Assembly (NCBI GenBank): GCA_025463765.1
Contig: JAODBC010000005.1
Location: forward strand, 1 to 34,695
Source of the DNA: Subtercola sp.
GTDB lineage: Bacteria; Actinomycetota; Actinomycetes; Actinomycetales; Microbacteriaceae
Direction: 5' to 3'
Length of the DNA stretch: 34,695 nucleotides
Positions 1 through 8,050 of the stretch are shown piece by piece. The position numbers and the translations under genes were made by a program. Below the pieces are notes generated by a model. That model was not told the origin of the DNA. It saw only the letters and a program-made list of their open reading frames with translations, and did no database searches. How positions within the stretch are numbered: position 1 is the first letter of the stretch; each line of letters starts with the position of its first letter.

Positions 1-3000
1 TGGCGGGGGTGGCGGGGGCTTCGGGTGCCGGGAAGATGGCGGCGAGCAGGTTCTCGACCCAGGTGATGAGTTCGGCATCCGGAAGCGGCGAACCGTTCAC
101 CACGGGCATCGGCACCGAGACGGCCGCAGCGGCAGCCAGGTACTTCGCGTTCGGGTACATGCGGCGCAGGCGCACCTGGATGGAGTCGGCGAGGTTCGCG
201 GGGGCGACGCGCAGGTTCGAGCCCATCGCGACGACCTCCGAGAGCCCTGTGCGCTGGGCGAGCCGGCGCAGCTTGGAGACCGTGATGAGGTTCGTGACCT
301 GCTCGGGCGGCTCGCCGTACCGGTCGGTGAGCTCTTCGAGCACCTGGTCGATCTGGCCGTCGGGGGCCGACGGCGAGGTCGCCGACGACAGCTTCTGGTA
401 GGCCTCGAGTCGCAGCCGCTCACTGTCGACATAGTCTTCGGGAATGTGCGCATCCACGGGCAGTTCGAGCCGCAGTTCGGTCTGACCCTCGGCCACGTCG
501 CCGCGGAACGTCGACACCGCCTCGCCGATCATGCGCAGGTAGAGGTCGAAGCCGACGCCCGCGATGTGGCCGGACTGCTCTCCGCCGAGCAGGTTGCCGG
601 CACCACGGATCTCGAGGTCTTTCAGCGCGACCTGCATTCCAGAGCCGAGCTCGTTGTTGGCGGCGATGGTCGACAGCCGGTCATGCGCGGTCTCTGACAG
701 CGGCTTGCCCTCGTCGTACAGGAAGTAGGCGTAGGCCCGCTCGCGCCCGCGGCCGACGCGACCCCGCAACTGGTGCAACTGCGACAGGCCGTACTTGTCG
801 GCGCGGTCGATGATGAGGGTGTTGGCGTTGGGGATGTCGAGGCCGGTCTCGATGATGGTGGTCGAGACGAGCACGTCGAACTTGCGCTCCCAGAAGTCCA
901 CGATGACCTGTTCGAGCTGATGCTCGGGCAGCTGGCCGTGAGCAACCGCGATACGGGCATCCGGAACCAGCTCGGCGATGTGCGCGGCAACCCGGTTGAT
1001 GGACTGCACCCGGTTGTGCACGAAGAACACCTGGCCCTCGCGCAGCATTTCGCGGTGGATGGCGGCCGCGATCTGCCGGTCGGAGTTCGGCCCCACATAG
1101 GTGAGAATCGGGTGCCGGTCTTCGGGCGGGGTCGCGAGCGTCGACATCTCGCGGATGCCCGTGACAGCCATCTCGAGCGTGCGAGGGATGGGCGTGGCGC
1201 TCATCGAGAGAATGTCGACGTTGGTCTTGAGCTTCTTGAGCTTGTCTTTGTGCTCGACGCCGAAGCGCTGCTCTTCGTCGATGATGACGAGGCCCAGGTC
1301 TTTGAACGCCAGAGATTCGGTGAGAATGCGGTGGGTGCCGATGACCATGTCGACGGTGCCGTCGGCCAGACCCTTGACGGTTTCGCGCACCTCTTTGTCG
1401 GTCTGAAAACGCGACATGGCGCGGGTGTGCACGGGGAAGCCCGCGAACCGGCCCGTGAACGTCTCGAGGTGCTGACGCACGAGCAGGGTGGTCGGCACGA
1501 GCATCGCGACCTGCTTGCCCTCTTGGATGGCCTTGAACGCGGCGCGCACGGCGACCTCGGTCTTGCCGAAACCGACGTCGCCGGCGAGCAGCCGGTCCAT
1601 GGGAATGGGCCGCTCCATGTCGGCCTTGACCTCGTCGATGGTGGTGAGCTGGTCGGGCGTCTCGGCGAACGGAAACGCCTCTTCGAGCTCACGCTGCCAC
1701 GGGGTGTCGGGGCCGAACGCGTAGCCCTTCGACGCCATACGCGCGCTGTAGAGCTTGACGAGTTCGACCGCGATGTCGCGCACGGCCTTGCGCGCCTTCG
1801 ATTTGGCGCTCGACCAGTCGCTACCGCCCATCTTCGACAGGGCCGGCGCTTCTCCCCCGACATAGCGGGTGAGCAGGTCGAGCTGGTCGGTGGGAACGAA
1901 GAGCTTGTCGCCCGGGTAGCCGCGCTTGCTCGGCGCGTATTCGAGGGCCAGGTATTCGCGCGTGGTCTTGACCGGGTGGCGGCCGCCGCTGGAGACTTCG
2001 CGCTGGGTGAGTTCGATGAACTTTCCGATGCCGTGGGTCTGGTGCACGACGATGTCGCCGGGCTTCAGCTGTAAGGGGTCGACGACGTTCTTGCGGCGGG
2101 TCGCCAACTTCTTGACCTGCCGAGCGTCATAGCCCGCGCTGCGACCGTAGAACTCCGACTCGCTGACAAGCGCGAGCTTCGCCTCGGGCACTTCGAAGCC
2201 GCTCTCGACGGTGGCCTTGACGAGGTAGGCGATGCCGGGCTCAGGGTCTGCCGGAAAGTCGTCCACGATGCGGGCGGGCAGCTCGCGCCCGGCCAGAACG
2301 TCGGCCGCGCGCTCGACGAGCCCGTTTCCGGCGGCGACGACCGCGACGCTCCAGCCGTCGTGCAGCCGGGCGGCGACGTGCTCGAGAGCACCGTCGACGT
2401 TGCCTTGAAAGCTCGGCACGGCGTCTGCTTCGATACGCACGTAGTGGGCGTCGGTGTCGACGATGGCTTGCAAGTGTTCGTCGACGGATGCCGTACCGCT
2501 GTCGAACGTACTGAGGGTCCACCACGGGCGGTTCACCCCGGCGGCGAACTTGAGGTCGGTGAGGGTGATGAACTCGCCCGAGGCCAGGTCGATGGGGGCC
2601 TCGGCACCGACGGTGGCGGCGCTCCAGGCGGCGGCGAGAAACTCGCGGTTCGTCTCGCTGAGGCTCACGGCGCGGCTGGCGACCCGCTCGGGCGAGATCA
2701 CCGCGATGGCGGCACCCTCGGGCAGATAGTGCGTGACGGTGACGAGGCGGTCGAGCAGGGCCGGAGCCAGACTTTCCATGCCCTCGACCGGGATGCCCTG
2801 GCCGATCTTCTCGAGCAAGCCGGCCAGGCTCGGAAACTCGTGCTGCATCTCGCGCGCACGCTGGCGCACCGATTCGCTGAGCAGCAGTTCGCGGCTCGGC
2901 GGCAGCTCGACCAGCTCGAGGCCCGGACCACCGCTGGTGCCGCTGCCGCTGCCACCACCGCTGGTGCCACTGCCGCTGCCGTGGCCGCTCGCCGCGTCGT

Positions 3001-3769
3001 CGATGGAGCGCTGGTCTGCAACCGAGAAGAGTTTGAGCTCTTCGATCTCGTCGCCGAAGAAGTCGACACGCACCGGATGCTCGGAGACCGCCGGAAAGAC
3101 ATCGAGAATGCCGCCGCGCACCGCGAACTCCCCCCGCCGGGTCACCATATCGACGCGCGAGTAAGCCAACGCGACAAGGTCGGAGGTGAGGCGCGCGAGG
3201 TCGTAACCGCGGCCGCCGCGCACGAGGCGCACGGGTTCGTGCTCGGTGAGGTTGTCGGCGAGCGGCTGCAGCGCGGCGCGCACGGAGGCGACCACGATGA
3301 GCGGGCGGGGGCGGCGCGGGCCGGCTGGAGCATCCGGAGCCTTCTTCCCGCGCTTCGGGGCCGCGGGCGGCGACCACTCTGCCGGGAGGCCAGCCGCATT
3401 CGCTGCCGCCGTTTCGGCCGACCAGGCGGCGAGGCGGCGAAGGGCTGCGATGCGCTTGCCCACGATCTCGGCGCTGGGGCTCAGCCGCTCGTGCGGAAGG
3501 GTCTCCCATGCCGGGAACTCCAGCACCTCGGCCTCGGGCGCGAGGGCGGCAAGCCCCGCGCGCATGGTTTCGGAGTCGCGCCCGGTGGCGGTGACGACGA
3601 ACAGAACCTGCGGCAGACCCTTCTCGGCGCGGCGGCTCAGAAGCCCCGAGAGCAGCGGGGCACGGAGCCCGTCGGTGAGCGAGAAGTCGACGTCGCGACC
3701 CGACTCATCGAGGGCGCGCTCGAACGTCGAGGCGCGCGAAAGCGCAGCGATTAAGCCCTGAAGGATCAC
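1..3769 (-). CDS. mfd: Transcription-repair coupling factor Mfd (3' end outside window)
   Basis: Mfd is the ATP-dependent translocase that removes RNA polymerase stalled at DNA lesions and recruits UvrA for nucleotide excision repair. Reading leftwards, the protein has a UvrB-like N-terminal module, an RNA-polymerase-interacting domain near residue 570 (GDIVVHQTHGIGKF), and a helicase core with Walker A (GDVGFGKT, near 730) and Walker B (DEEQRFG, near 830). The TRCF C-terminal domain reaches the window edge with no stop, so about 1256 codons are visible; that is already long for the family. The start is GTG at 3769, chosen because a TAGACT -10 box lies exactly 6 bases upstream; a GTG at 3772 is directly adjacent. 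A stop codon lies three codons before 3772, so no longer start is possible. Residues about 264-281 are a Gly/Ser linker made by a 27-bp tandem duplication. Neighbour pth is upstream on the same strand, 212 bp away. Confidence 0.97.
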   Translation of the reverse strand, partial: MILQGLIAALSRASTFERALDESGRDVDFSLTDGLRAPLLSGLLSRRAEKGLPQVLFVVTATGRDSETMRAGLAALAPEAEVLEFPAWETLPHERLSPSAEIVGKRIAALRRLAAWSAETAAANAAGLPAEWSPPAAPKRGKKAPDAPAGPRRPRPLIVVASVRAALQPLADNLTEHEPVRLVRGGRGYDLARLTSDLVALAYSRVDMVTRRGEFAVRGGILDVFPAVSEHPVRVDFFGDEIEELKLFSVADQRSIDDAASGHGSGSGTSGGGSGSGTSGGPGLELVELPPSRELLLSESVRQRAREMQHEFPSLAGLLEKIGQGIPVEGMESLAPALLDRLVTVTHYLPEGAAIAVISPERVASRAVSLSETNREFLAAAWSAATVGAEAPIDLASGEFITLTDLKFAAGVNRPWWTLSTFDSGTASVDEHLQAIVDTDAHYVRIEADAVPSFQGNVDGALEHVAARLHDGWSVAVVAAGNGLVERAADVLAGRELPARIVDDFPADPEPGIAYLVKATVESGFEVPEAKLALVSESEFYGRSAGYDARQVKKLATRRKNVVDPLQLKPGDIVVHQTHGIGKFIELTQREVSSGGRHPVKTTREYLALEYAPSKRGYPGDKLFVPTDQLDLLTRYVGGEAPALSKMGGSDWSSAKSKARKAVRDIAVELVKLYSARMASKGYAFGPDTPWQRELEEAFPFAETPDQLTTIDEVKADMERPIPMDRLLAGDVGFGKTEVAVRAAFKAIQEGKQVAMLVPTTLLVRQHLETFTGRFAGFPVHTRAMSRFQTDKEVRETVKGLADGTVDMVIGTHRILTESLAFKDLGLVIIDEEQRFGVEHKDKLKKLKTNVDILSMSATPIPRTLEMAVTGIREMSTLATPPEDRHPILTYVGPNSDRQIAAAIHREMLREGQVFFVHNRVQSINRVAAHIAELVPDARIAVAHGQLPEHQLEQVIVDFWERKFDVLVSTTIIETGLDIPNANTLIIDRADKYGLSQLHQLRGRVGRGRERAYAYFLYDEGKPLSETAHDRLSTIAANNELGSGMQVALKDLEIRGAGNLLGGEQSGHIAGVGFDLYLRMIGEAVSTFRGDVAEGQTELRLELPVDAHIPEDYVDSERLRLEAYQKLSSATSPSAPDGQIDQVLEELTDRYGEPPEQVTNLITVSKLRRLAQRTGLSEVVAMGSNLRVAPANLADSIQVRLRRMYPNAKYLAAAAAVSVPMPVVNGSPLPDAELITWVENLLAAIFPAPEAPATPA
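2927..2980 (-). repeat. 27-bp tandem duplication inside mfd
   Basis: Two adjacent 27-bp copies (2927-2953 and 2954-2980) differ at one base. They are in frame and encode Gly/Ser/Thr-rich peptide (GSGSGTSGG twice, about residues 264-281) in the N-terminal region. The insert is flanked by normal Mfd sequence, so it looks like a flexible loop that has expanded. Confidence 0.95.
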
Positions 3770-3775
3770 CACGTA

Positions 3776-3781
3776 AGTCTA
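3776..3781 (-). promoter_or_regulatory. -10 box of mfd, leaderless arrangement
   Basis: TAGACT on the minus strand, followed by exactly six bases and GTG at 3769. No clear -35 is seen. No Shine-Dalgarno lies at a normal distance; a GGAGGG about 15 bases before 3772 is too far. Transcription would begin at or next to the start codon. Confidence 0.55.
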
Positions 3782-3981
3782 CGGGCACCCTCCGACACGC
3801 TCGCCCGTCGGCGCACCCCCGTGCCGCCGGCCGGTGCGCCACGCGCTCGCCACGCGCTCGCCACGCTCGCCACGGCGGCGAAAACGGAGGAGATCTCGAG
3901 GCGGTGAGGGCTATACGGCCCCACGGTGGCGAAATCGCCGCGAAATGAGCGAGACTCGGGGGGCACGGGCGCGGCGACCCG
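3782..3981. other. pth-mfd intergenic region with short repeats
   Basis: About 200 bp with no convincing gene. An 11-bp unit is repeated in tandem at 3840-3850 and 3851-3861, with a shortened third copy to 3870. A 17-bp direct repeat occurs at 3870-3886 and 3921-3937 (15 of 17 identical). A small palindrome GGCGAAATCGCC lies around 3928-3939. Function is unknown; it could be a dispersed intergenic repeat or a region upstream of the mfd promoter. Confidence 0.5.
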
Positions 3982-4584
3982 CTAGGCCGAGGGCGGCGGC
4001 GCGTGGAAGCGCTGCTGCGCCGCGGTGAGGCCGTCGGTGGCGATGAGCTCGACGGCGTCGGCGGCGTCGGTGAGCAGGTTCGGCAAAGCGGCGCGCTCGG
4101 TAGACGTGAAGTCGCGCAGCACGAAGTCCGCCGCGCTCTGGCGGCCCGGCGGGCGACCGACGCCGACGCGCACCCGCGTGAAGTCGGGGGTGCCGGTCGC
4201 GGCAGCGATGTCACGGATGCCGTTGTGGCCGCCGTGGCCGCCGCCGAACTTCAGGCGAAGGGTGTCGAACGGAATGTCGAGCTCGTCATGCACGACGATC
4301 AGCTGGCTCGGCGAAGCATCGTAGTACGACAGCAGGGCGGCAGCCGGGCCCCCGGAGTTGTTCATGTAGCTGTTCGGCTTGGCCAGCACGAATCGCGGGC
4401 CGCCTGGCGTCGCTCGGCCTGTCGCGACGCGCGCATTCACCCGGCCCGCGCCCGACGAGAACGACGCCGAAAACCGCGAGGCCAGCTCATCGAGCACCAT
4501 CTGGCCGACGTTGTGCCGATTGCCGGCGTACTCCGGCCCGGGGTTGCCGAGGCCGATGACGAGCCAGAGATCATCGCTTGGCAC
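3982..4584 (-). CDS. pth: Peptidyl-tRNA hydrolase
   Basis: Hydrolyses the ester bond of peptidyl-tRNAs released from stalled ribosomes, recycling tRNA in the cytoplasm. The 200-residue protein has the family's usual length. All active-site elements are visible: N14 in GLGNPG, catalytic H24 in NRHNVG, N75 in the MNNSG segment, D100 in VVHDELD and N121 in GGHNG, matching E. coli N10, H20, N68, D93 and N114. The start is GTG at 4584, supported by AAGGAG five bases upstream. It follows rplY on the same strand after 113 bp; pth and rplY are commonly adjacent in actinobacteria. Confidence 0.98.
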   Translation of the reverse strand: MPSDDLWLVIGLGNPGPEYAGNRHNVGQMVLDELASRFSASFSSGAGRVNARVATGRATPGGPRFVLAKPNSYMNNSGGPAAALLSYYDASPSQLIVVHDELDIPFDTLRLKFGGGHGGHNGIRDIAAATGTPDFTRVRVGVGRPPGRQSAADFVLRDFTSTERAALPNLLTDAADAVELIATDGLTAAQQRFHAPPPSA

Positions 4585-4634
4585 CGAGACTCCTTAGGTC
4601 TGACAAGTGGATGTTCGGGCAGGGCCCGGTGCAC

Positions 4635-4684
4635 GAAACCGCCGCACGCGAGTCGCCAGAAAGACGACCGCATGCGGCGGTTTC
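4635..4684 (-). terminator. Possible terminator or hairpin after rplY
   Basis: Perfect 12-bp inverted repeat (4635-4646 and 4673-4684, arms GAAACCGCCGCA/TGCGGCGGTTTC) with a 26-base loop between rplY and pth. No T-run follows, so intrinsic termination is uncertain. It could instead be a processing or attenuation hairpin between the two genes. Confidence 0.45.
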
Positions 4685-4697
4685 GCGGTGAAACGGG

Positions 4698-5306
4698 TTA
4701 CGCGGGGGTCGGCGCGTCGGTGGTCGACGCATCGCCGGCCGACAGGCTGTCGCCGAGGTCTTGCTCCTCAGGAACCGACACGGCCACGATGAGCTGGTCT
4801 TCGTCGCCGACGAGAACGGCGCCTTCGGGCAGCGTGATGTCTCTGGCCAGAATCTGGGTGCCTGCCTCGGCGCCCTCGATGTTGACGATGACCCGCGTCG
4901 GGATGTTCGTGGCGAGAACCTCGAGCAGCAGCGAGAACGTGTCGAGGTCGGCGGTGGTACCGGAGACCGGCTCACCCTCGACGTGCACGGTGACCTCGAC
5001 CTGTACGCGCTCACCGGCGCGAACGACGATGAGGTCGAGGTGCTCGATGATCTGGCGTACGGGGTCTTTCTGCACGTCTTTCACCAGCGCGAGCTGCTGC
5101 TTGCCGTCGATGTCGAGCTCGAGCAGAGCGTTCGACTTACGGATGAGCAGAAACACTTCGTGGCCCGGAAGGCTCACGTGCTGCGGTTCTGCGCCGTGGC
5201 CGTAGATCACGGCCGGAATCTTGCCGGCGGCGCGCAGCTTGCGTGCCGCGCCCTTGCCGAACTGGGTGCGTTGCTCGGCAACGATCTTGTTGTCGTCGTC
5301 AGTCAT
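4698..5306 (-). CDS. rplY: 50S ribosomal protein L25/general stress protein Ctc
   Basis: Binds 5S rRNA in the large ribosomal subunit. The 202-residue protein is the long TL5/CTC form: an N-terminal L25 domain (about residues 8-95, with RKLRAAGKIPAVIYG and a QQLALVKDVQKDPVR segment) followed by a beta-rich C-terminal domain and a short acidic/Ala-rich tail. The start is ATG at 5306, because AAGGAG lies seven bases upstream and the family begins just here. An in-frame ATG at 5417 would add 37 residues unlike L25 and is rejected. Confidence 0.97.
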   Translation of the reverse strand: MTDDDNKIVAEQRTQFGKGAARKLRAAGKIPAVIYGHGAEPQHVSLPGHEVFLLIRKSNALLELDIDGKQQLALVKDVQKDPVRQIIEHLDLIVVRAGERVQVEVTVHVEGEPVSGTTADLDTFSLLLEVLATNIPTRVIVNIEGAEAGTQILARDITLPEGAVLVGDEDQLIVAVSVPEEQDLGDSLSAGDASTTDAPTPA

Positions 5307-5404
5307 GGGTTTTCTCCTTGGAATGGTGTTCAACTCGAACGCGTCTGCGTGAGGAAGAGCCAGGTTCAGAAAACCCAAAAAGCTTCGTCCGCCGCGTCGA
5401 TTAC

Positions 5405-5419
5405 GGATGCCGGGCATCC
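5405..5419. promoter_or_regulatory. 15-bp palindrome upstream of rplY
   Basis: GGATGCC-G-GGCATCC is a perfect 7+7 palindrome in the 139-bp gap between the ABM-protein gene and rplY, about 100 bp ahead of the rplY start. It overlaps the octamer GGGCATCC that recurs throughout the window, so it may be that motif rather than an operator. Confidence 0.3.
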
Positions 5420-5445
5420 CTCGCCGAAGTCAGTGGCCAAGCCTA

Positions 5446-6405
5446 CTACATGGCGAGCAGTAACGCGTACACGCCCATGCTGATGGCGTAGAGCGCCGCG
5501 ATGATGAGGTAGCCGTAGACGTTGCGCCGCACGCCGACCCCGGGCTTGTGCCACCAGTCGAAGACCTTGAAGATCCACGGTGCGACCAGCCAGCCGAGCA
5601 GCTGCGTGCTCACCACGTTGCCGATGAACAGACTCGCCCAGAACGGGATTCCGCCGAGCAGCGGGTTACCGATGAACACGCTGAACAGAAACACGATCGG
5701 GTACAGCACCAGCAGCACGAGCAGGTTGTCTTTGAAGATGGTCGCGCGGCTCTGCCGACCCGGCTCCCAGAACCCGAAGCCATAACTCGACTTACTGACG
5801 CGCACATTCGTGTTGTACGCCTCGCCCTCTTTCAGCAGCTTCGCGCGCTGCGGCGAGTTCTGCCAGGCCTCGAGATGCTCGTCGGTGTCGAACGTCAGGA
5901 TGACCGTCCAGTCTTCTTGCACACCGGGAGTGGGCCGCTCGATCTTGTGCCCGACGAACCCGGCGTAACTCGACTCCGCAGCAGAGATCTTGCGCTGCCA
6001 GCCGAGGAAGGCATCTTCACCACCGGGCTCGACGTGACTGGTCACGATGATCGACGCCGCTTTGTTCGTGGATTGGTCTTCGGTGACGAGGTGAATGTCT
6101 TCTTGGCCGACGAAGTGACCCTTGATCTGGTCGATGAAGGATGCCCGTTCCGCACTCTGCAACCAGGTGCGGGCCGCCTCGGCGTTCACAAATCGCTGGA
6201 TGAGCACCCAGTCGTCTTGCGTGGGCGGAGACGGCTCGATGACCTTGCGGTCGATAAAGCCCGGCCAGGTGGCCATCACCACGCCGAGCCGCTTCTGCCA
6301 GTCGCGATACAGGTCGTCGCTCTCGGGAATGACCCGCCGCTCGATGATGAGCGAAACGGGGCCTCCCGAGGTCGCTGTGGCGGAGCCAGGGCTCGTCGTG
6401 GTCAC
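5446..6405 (-). CDS. Membrane-anchored protein with two ABM (antibiotic biosynthesis monooxygenase-like) domains
   Basis: The 319-residue protein has two related ferredoxin-like ABM domains, at about residues 16-106 and 116-202. Each carries the pattern of a Trp-containing 'W-PGF' or 'Y-AGF' turn followed by a 'DDW' or 'EDW' strand. Three hydrophobic segments follow at about 228-245, 256-276 and 298-317, so the ABM pair is probably held at the membrane face. ABM domains include small cofactor-free oxygenases and heme-degrading or signalling proteins; the reaction here is unknown. The start is GTG at 6405, six bases after the guanine deaminase stop, with no good Shine-Dalgarno. The two genes are almost certainly co-transcribed and may be translationally coupled. 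The architecture resembles COG3224-type proteins (recalled, not searched). Confidence 0.8.
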   Translation of the reverse strand: MTTTSPGSATATSGGPVSLIIERRVIPESDDLYRDWQKRLGVVMATWPGFIDRKVIEPSPPTQDDWVLIQRFVNAEAARTWLQSAERASFIDQIKGHFVGQEDIHLVTEDQSTNKAASIIVTSHVEPGGEDAFLGWQRKISAAESSYAGFVGHKIERPTPGVQEDWTVILTFDTDEHLEAWQNSPQRAKLLKEGEAYNTNVRVSKSSYGFGFWEPGRQSRATIFKDNLLVLLVLYPIVFLFSVFIGNPLLGGIPFWASLFIGNVVSTQLLGWLVAPWIFKVFDWWHKPGVGVRRNVYGYLIIAALYAISMGVYALLLAM

Positions 6406-6411
6406 GGCTTA

Positions 6412-7839
6412 CTACGCCGTCGCGAAGGTCGACTCGACGGTGATCGACTTCTGGTAGGCCTTCTCGCCCATGATCCAGGTCTGGTCGACGGCGCGCTCGT
6501 CGCCGACGATCATGATGCCGAACAGCATGTTCGCCGCGTCGTCGACCGTCACCGGGTCGCCCCCGTCGGCGATCAGCTGGGAGTGCCAGTCGGCGCCCGC
6601 GGGGCCGGCCGTCCAGTCGAGGGCCACGAAGTCGGCCTCTTTGCCCACCTCGAAGCTGCCCACCTTGTCTTCGATGTAGAGGCCCTCCGCGCCGCCCAGA
6701 GTGATCGACCAGAACGCGCGGTAGGCCGAGAGCTTGTTGCGCTCGGACTGCGCCGTATCCATCTTCGACGGGTCGATGCTTCCGTCGAGGATGGTGTTGT
6801 TGATCATGCCGACCTTGTAGGCACCGTCGAGCACCGCGAGCATGCCGAAACGGTTGCCGCCACCCATATCGGTTCCGAATGACATGCGGATACGGGCATC
6901 CGGATCGGTCGCCTTGCCGAGCCGGAACAGCCCGCTGCCGAGGAACAGGTTGGAGTGCGGGCAGAACGTGACCGAGGCATCTTTGTCGTGGATGCGCTGG
7001 AACTCGCTGTCGGAGAGCCAGACGCCGTGGCCGCCCGAGAACTTGGGGCCGACCAGGTTGTACTTCTCATAGACGCCGAGGTAGTCGTCGCATTCGGGAT
7101 GCAGCGCGAGCACGCCCCGAATCTCGTGCGGGTTCTCGGAGATGTGCGTGTTCACCCAGGTGTCGGGGTATTCCTTCTTCAGCAGCTCGCACTTCTCCAT
7201 CTGCTCAGGGCTCGAGCCGAAGGCGAAGCGCGGGGTGATCGCGTAGAGATTGCGGCCCACGTTGTGGTACTTCTCGATGAGGATCTTGCTGTTCTCGTAG
7301 AAACTTTCGGGGGTATCAGCGAAGTACTCCGGCGCGTTCTGGTCGATGCCCGTTAGGCCTCCGATGACGCGCATTTTGCGGCGGGTGGCCTCTTCGAAGA
7401 GCTCTTCGGTGCAGACCGGCGCGGTACTGGTGAACACCTGAGCAGTCGTCGTGCCCGACGAGAGCAGGTTGTTGAAGAAGCGCTTGGCGCCGTCTTTGGC
7501 GTAGTCGCGGTCGGCGTAACGCGCCTCTTCGGGAAAGACCCACTTCTGCAGCCACGGCAGCAGCTGCAGGCCATAGGCCCCCAGCACTCGGGTCTGCGGA
7601 AAGTGGATGTGACCGTCGATGAACCCGGGCGTGATGATGCGGTGTTCGATGTGGGTGGTTTCAACGTCACCATACTGGCCGCTCAGCTCGTCGTAGGGGC
7701 CGAACGCGGTGATGATGCCGTCTTCGACGACGAGCAGACCGTCTGCCACGAAGCGGGCCGAGGCTTCTTCGTCACCGACGTGCTTCCACGGGTCGTCGAC
7801 GAAGTCGAAAAAGGTTCCTCGGATGGCGTGAGTGGTCAC
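6412..7839 (-). CDS. guaD: Guanine deaminase (amidohydrolase family)
   Basis: Likely converts guanine to xanthine and ammonia in purine salvage or catabolism. The 475-residue protein has the amidohydrolase metal set: H77 and H79 in PGFIDGHIHF, H232 in NTHISENPHE with catalytic E235, H271 in SGGHGVWLSD, and D324 in SFGTDMGGG. Guanine-deaminase-specific segments are present: LLPWLQKWVFPEE near 93, TPRFAFGSS near 202 and FCPHSNLFLGSGLF near 292. The start is GTG at 7839 with AAGGA about nine bases upstream. The downstream ABM membrane-protein gene follows after six bases. Divergent gnd begins 211 bp away. Another hydrolase of the same subfamily is possible, but the motif set favours guanine. Confidence 0.9.
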   Translation of the reverse strand: MTTHAIRGTFFDFVDDPWKHVGDEEASARFVADGLLVVEDGIITAFGPYDELSGQYGDVETTHIEHRIITPGFIDGHIHFPQTRVLGAYGLQLLPWLQKWVFPEEARYADRDYAKDGAKRFFNNLLSSGTTTAQVFTSTAPVCTEELFEEATRRKMRVIGGLTGIDQNAPEYFADTPESFYENSKILIEKYHNVGRNLYAITPRFAFGSSPEQMEKCELLKKEYPDTWVNTHISENPHEIRGVLALHPECDDYLGVYEKYNLVGPKFSGGHGVWLSDSEFQRIHDKDASVTFCPHSNLFLGSGLFRLGKATDPDARIRMSFGTDMGGGNRFGMLAVLDGAYKVGMINNTILDGSIDPSKMDTAQSERNKLSAYRAFWSITLGGAEGLYIEDKVGSFEVGKEADFVALDWTAGPAGADWHSQLIADGGDPVTVDDAANMLFGIMIVGDERAVDQTWIMGEKAYQKSITVESTFATA

Positions 7840-8050
7840 AGATCAAGTCCTTCGCTCGTGTTATTCGATGAAGGGTTGAAATCTGGCACCCCTTCACGAT
7901 GTTAGTGGGCAGAAGTGGCTTCAAGTACCCCTCGTTCGGGTCTGGCCCGAGGCCCGGCCGCGGCTGCCCCGAGCATGCCCGGGCAGGCGCCACGGCCCTG
8001 CGCTCAGACCGAACCGCTACGCTGGAAACGACGTACTCAGGAGGAAGAAA
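7840..8050. promoter_or_regulatory. Divergent promoter region guaD / gnd
   Basis: 211 bp between two divergent genes. On the guaD side there is a 7-bp inverted repeat TGAAGGG/CCCTTCA (7869-7875 and 7890-7896, 14-base loop), within about 60 bp of the guaD start, a candidate operator or leader hairpin. Near gnd, TACGCT at 8018-8023 is a plausible -10 box giving a leader of about 20 bases that contains the strong site AGGAGG. A 10-bp palindrome TGCCCGGGCA lies at 7976-7985. No gene is seen. Confidence 0.45.

Noticed and set aside
773..2074. 433-codon plus-strand frame across mfd (similar long antisense frames lie over gnd, glmU, rsmA and metG)
   Set aside because: Antisense shadow of conserved coding sequence; the composition is typical of a complementary high-GC frame and no family motif is present.
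3766..3966. 66-codon minus-strand frame between pth and mfd
   Set aside because: It has no ribosome site or -10 box at its start, overlaps the mfd promoter and start, and its sequence is explained by short repeats.
4698..5417. Longer rplY starting at 5417
   Set aside because: The extra 37 residues do not resemble L25, whereas ATG at 5306 has an ideal ribosome site and the family's normal start.
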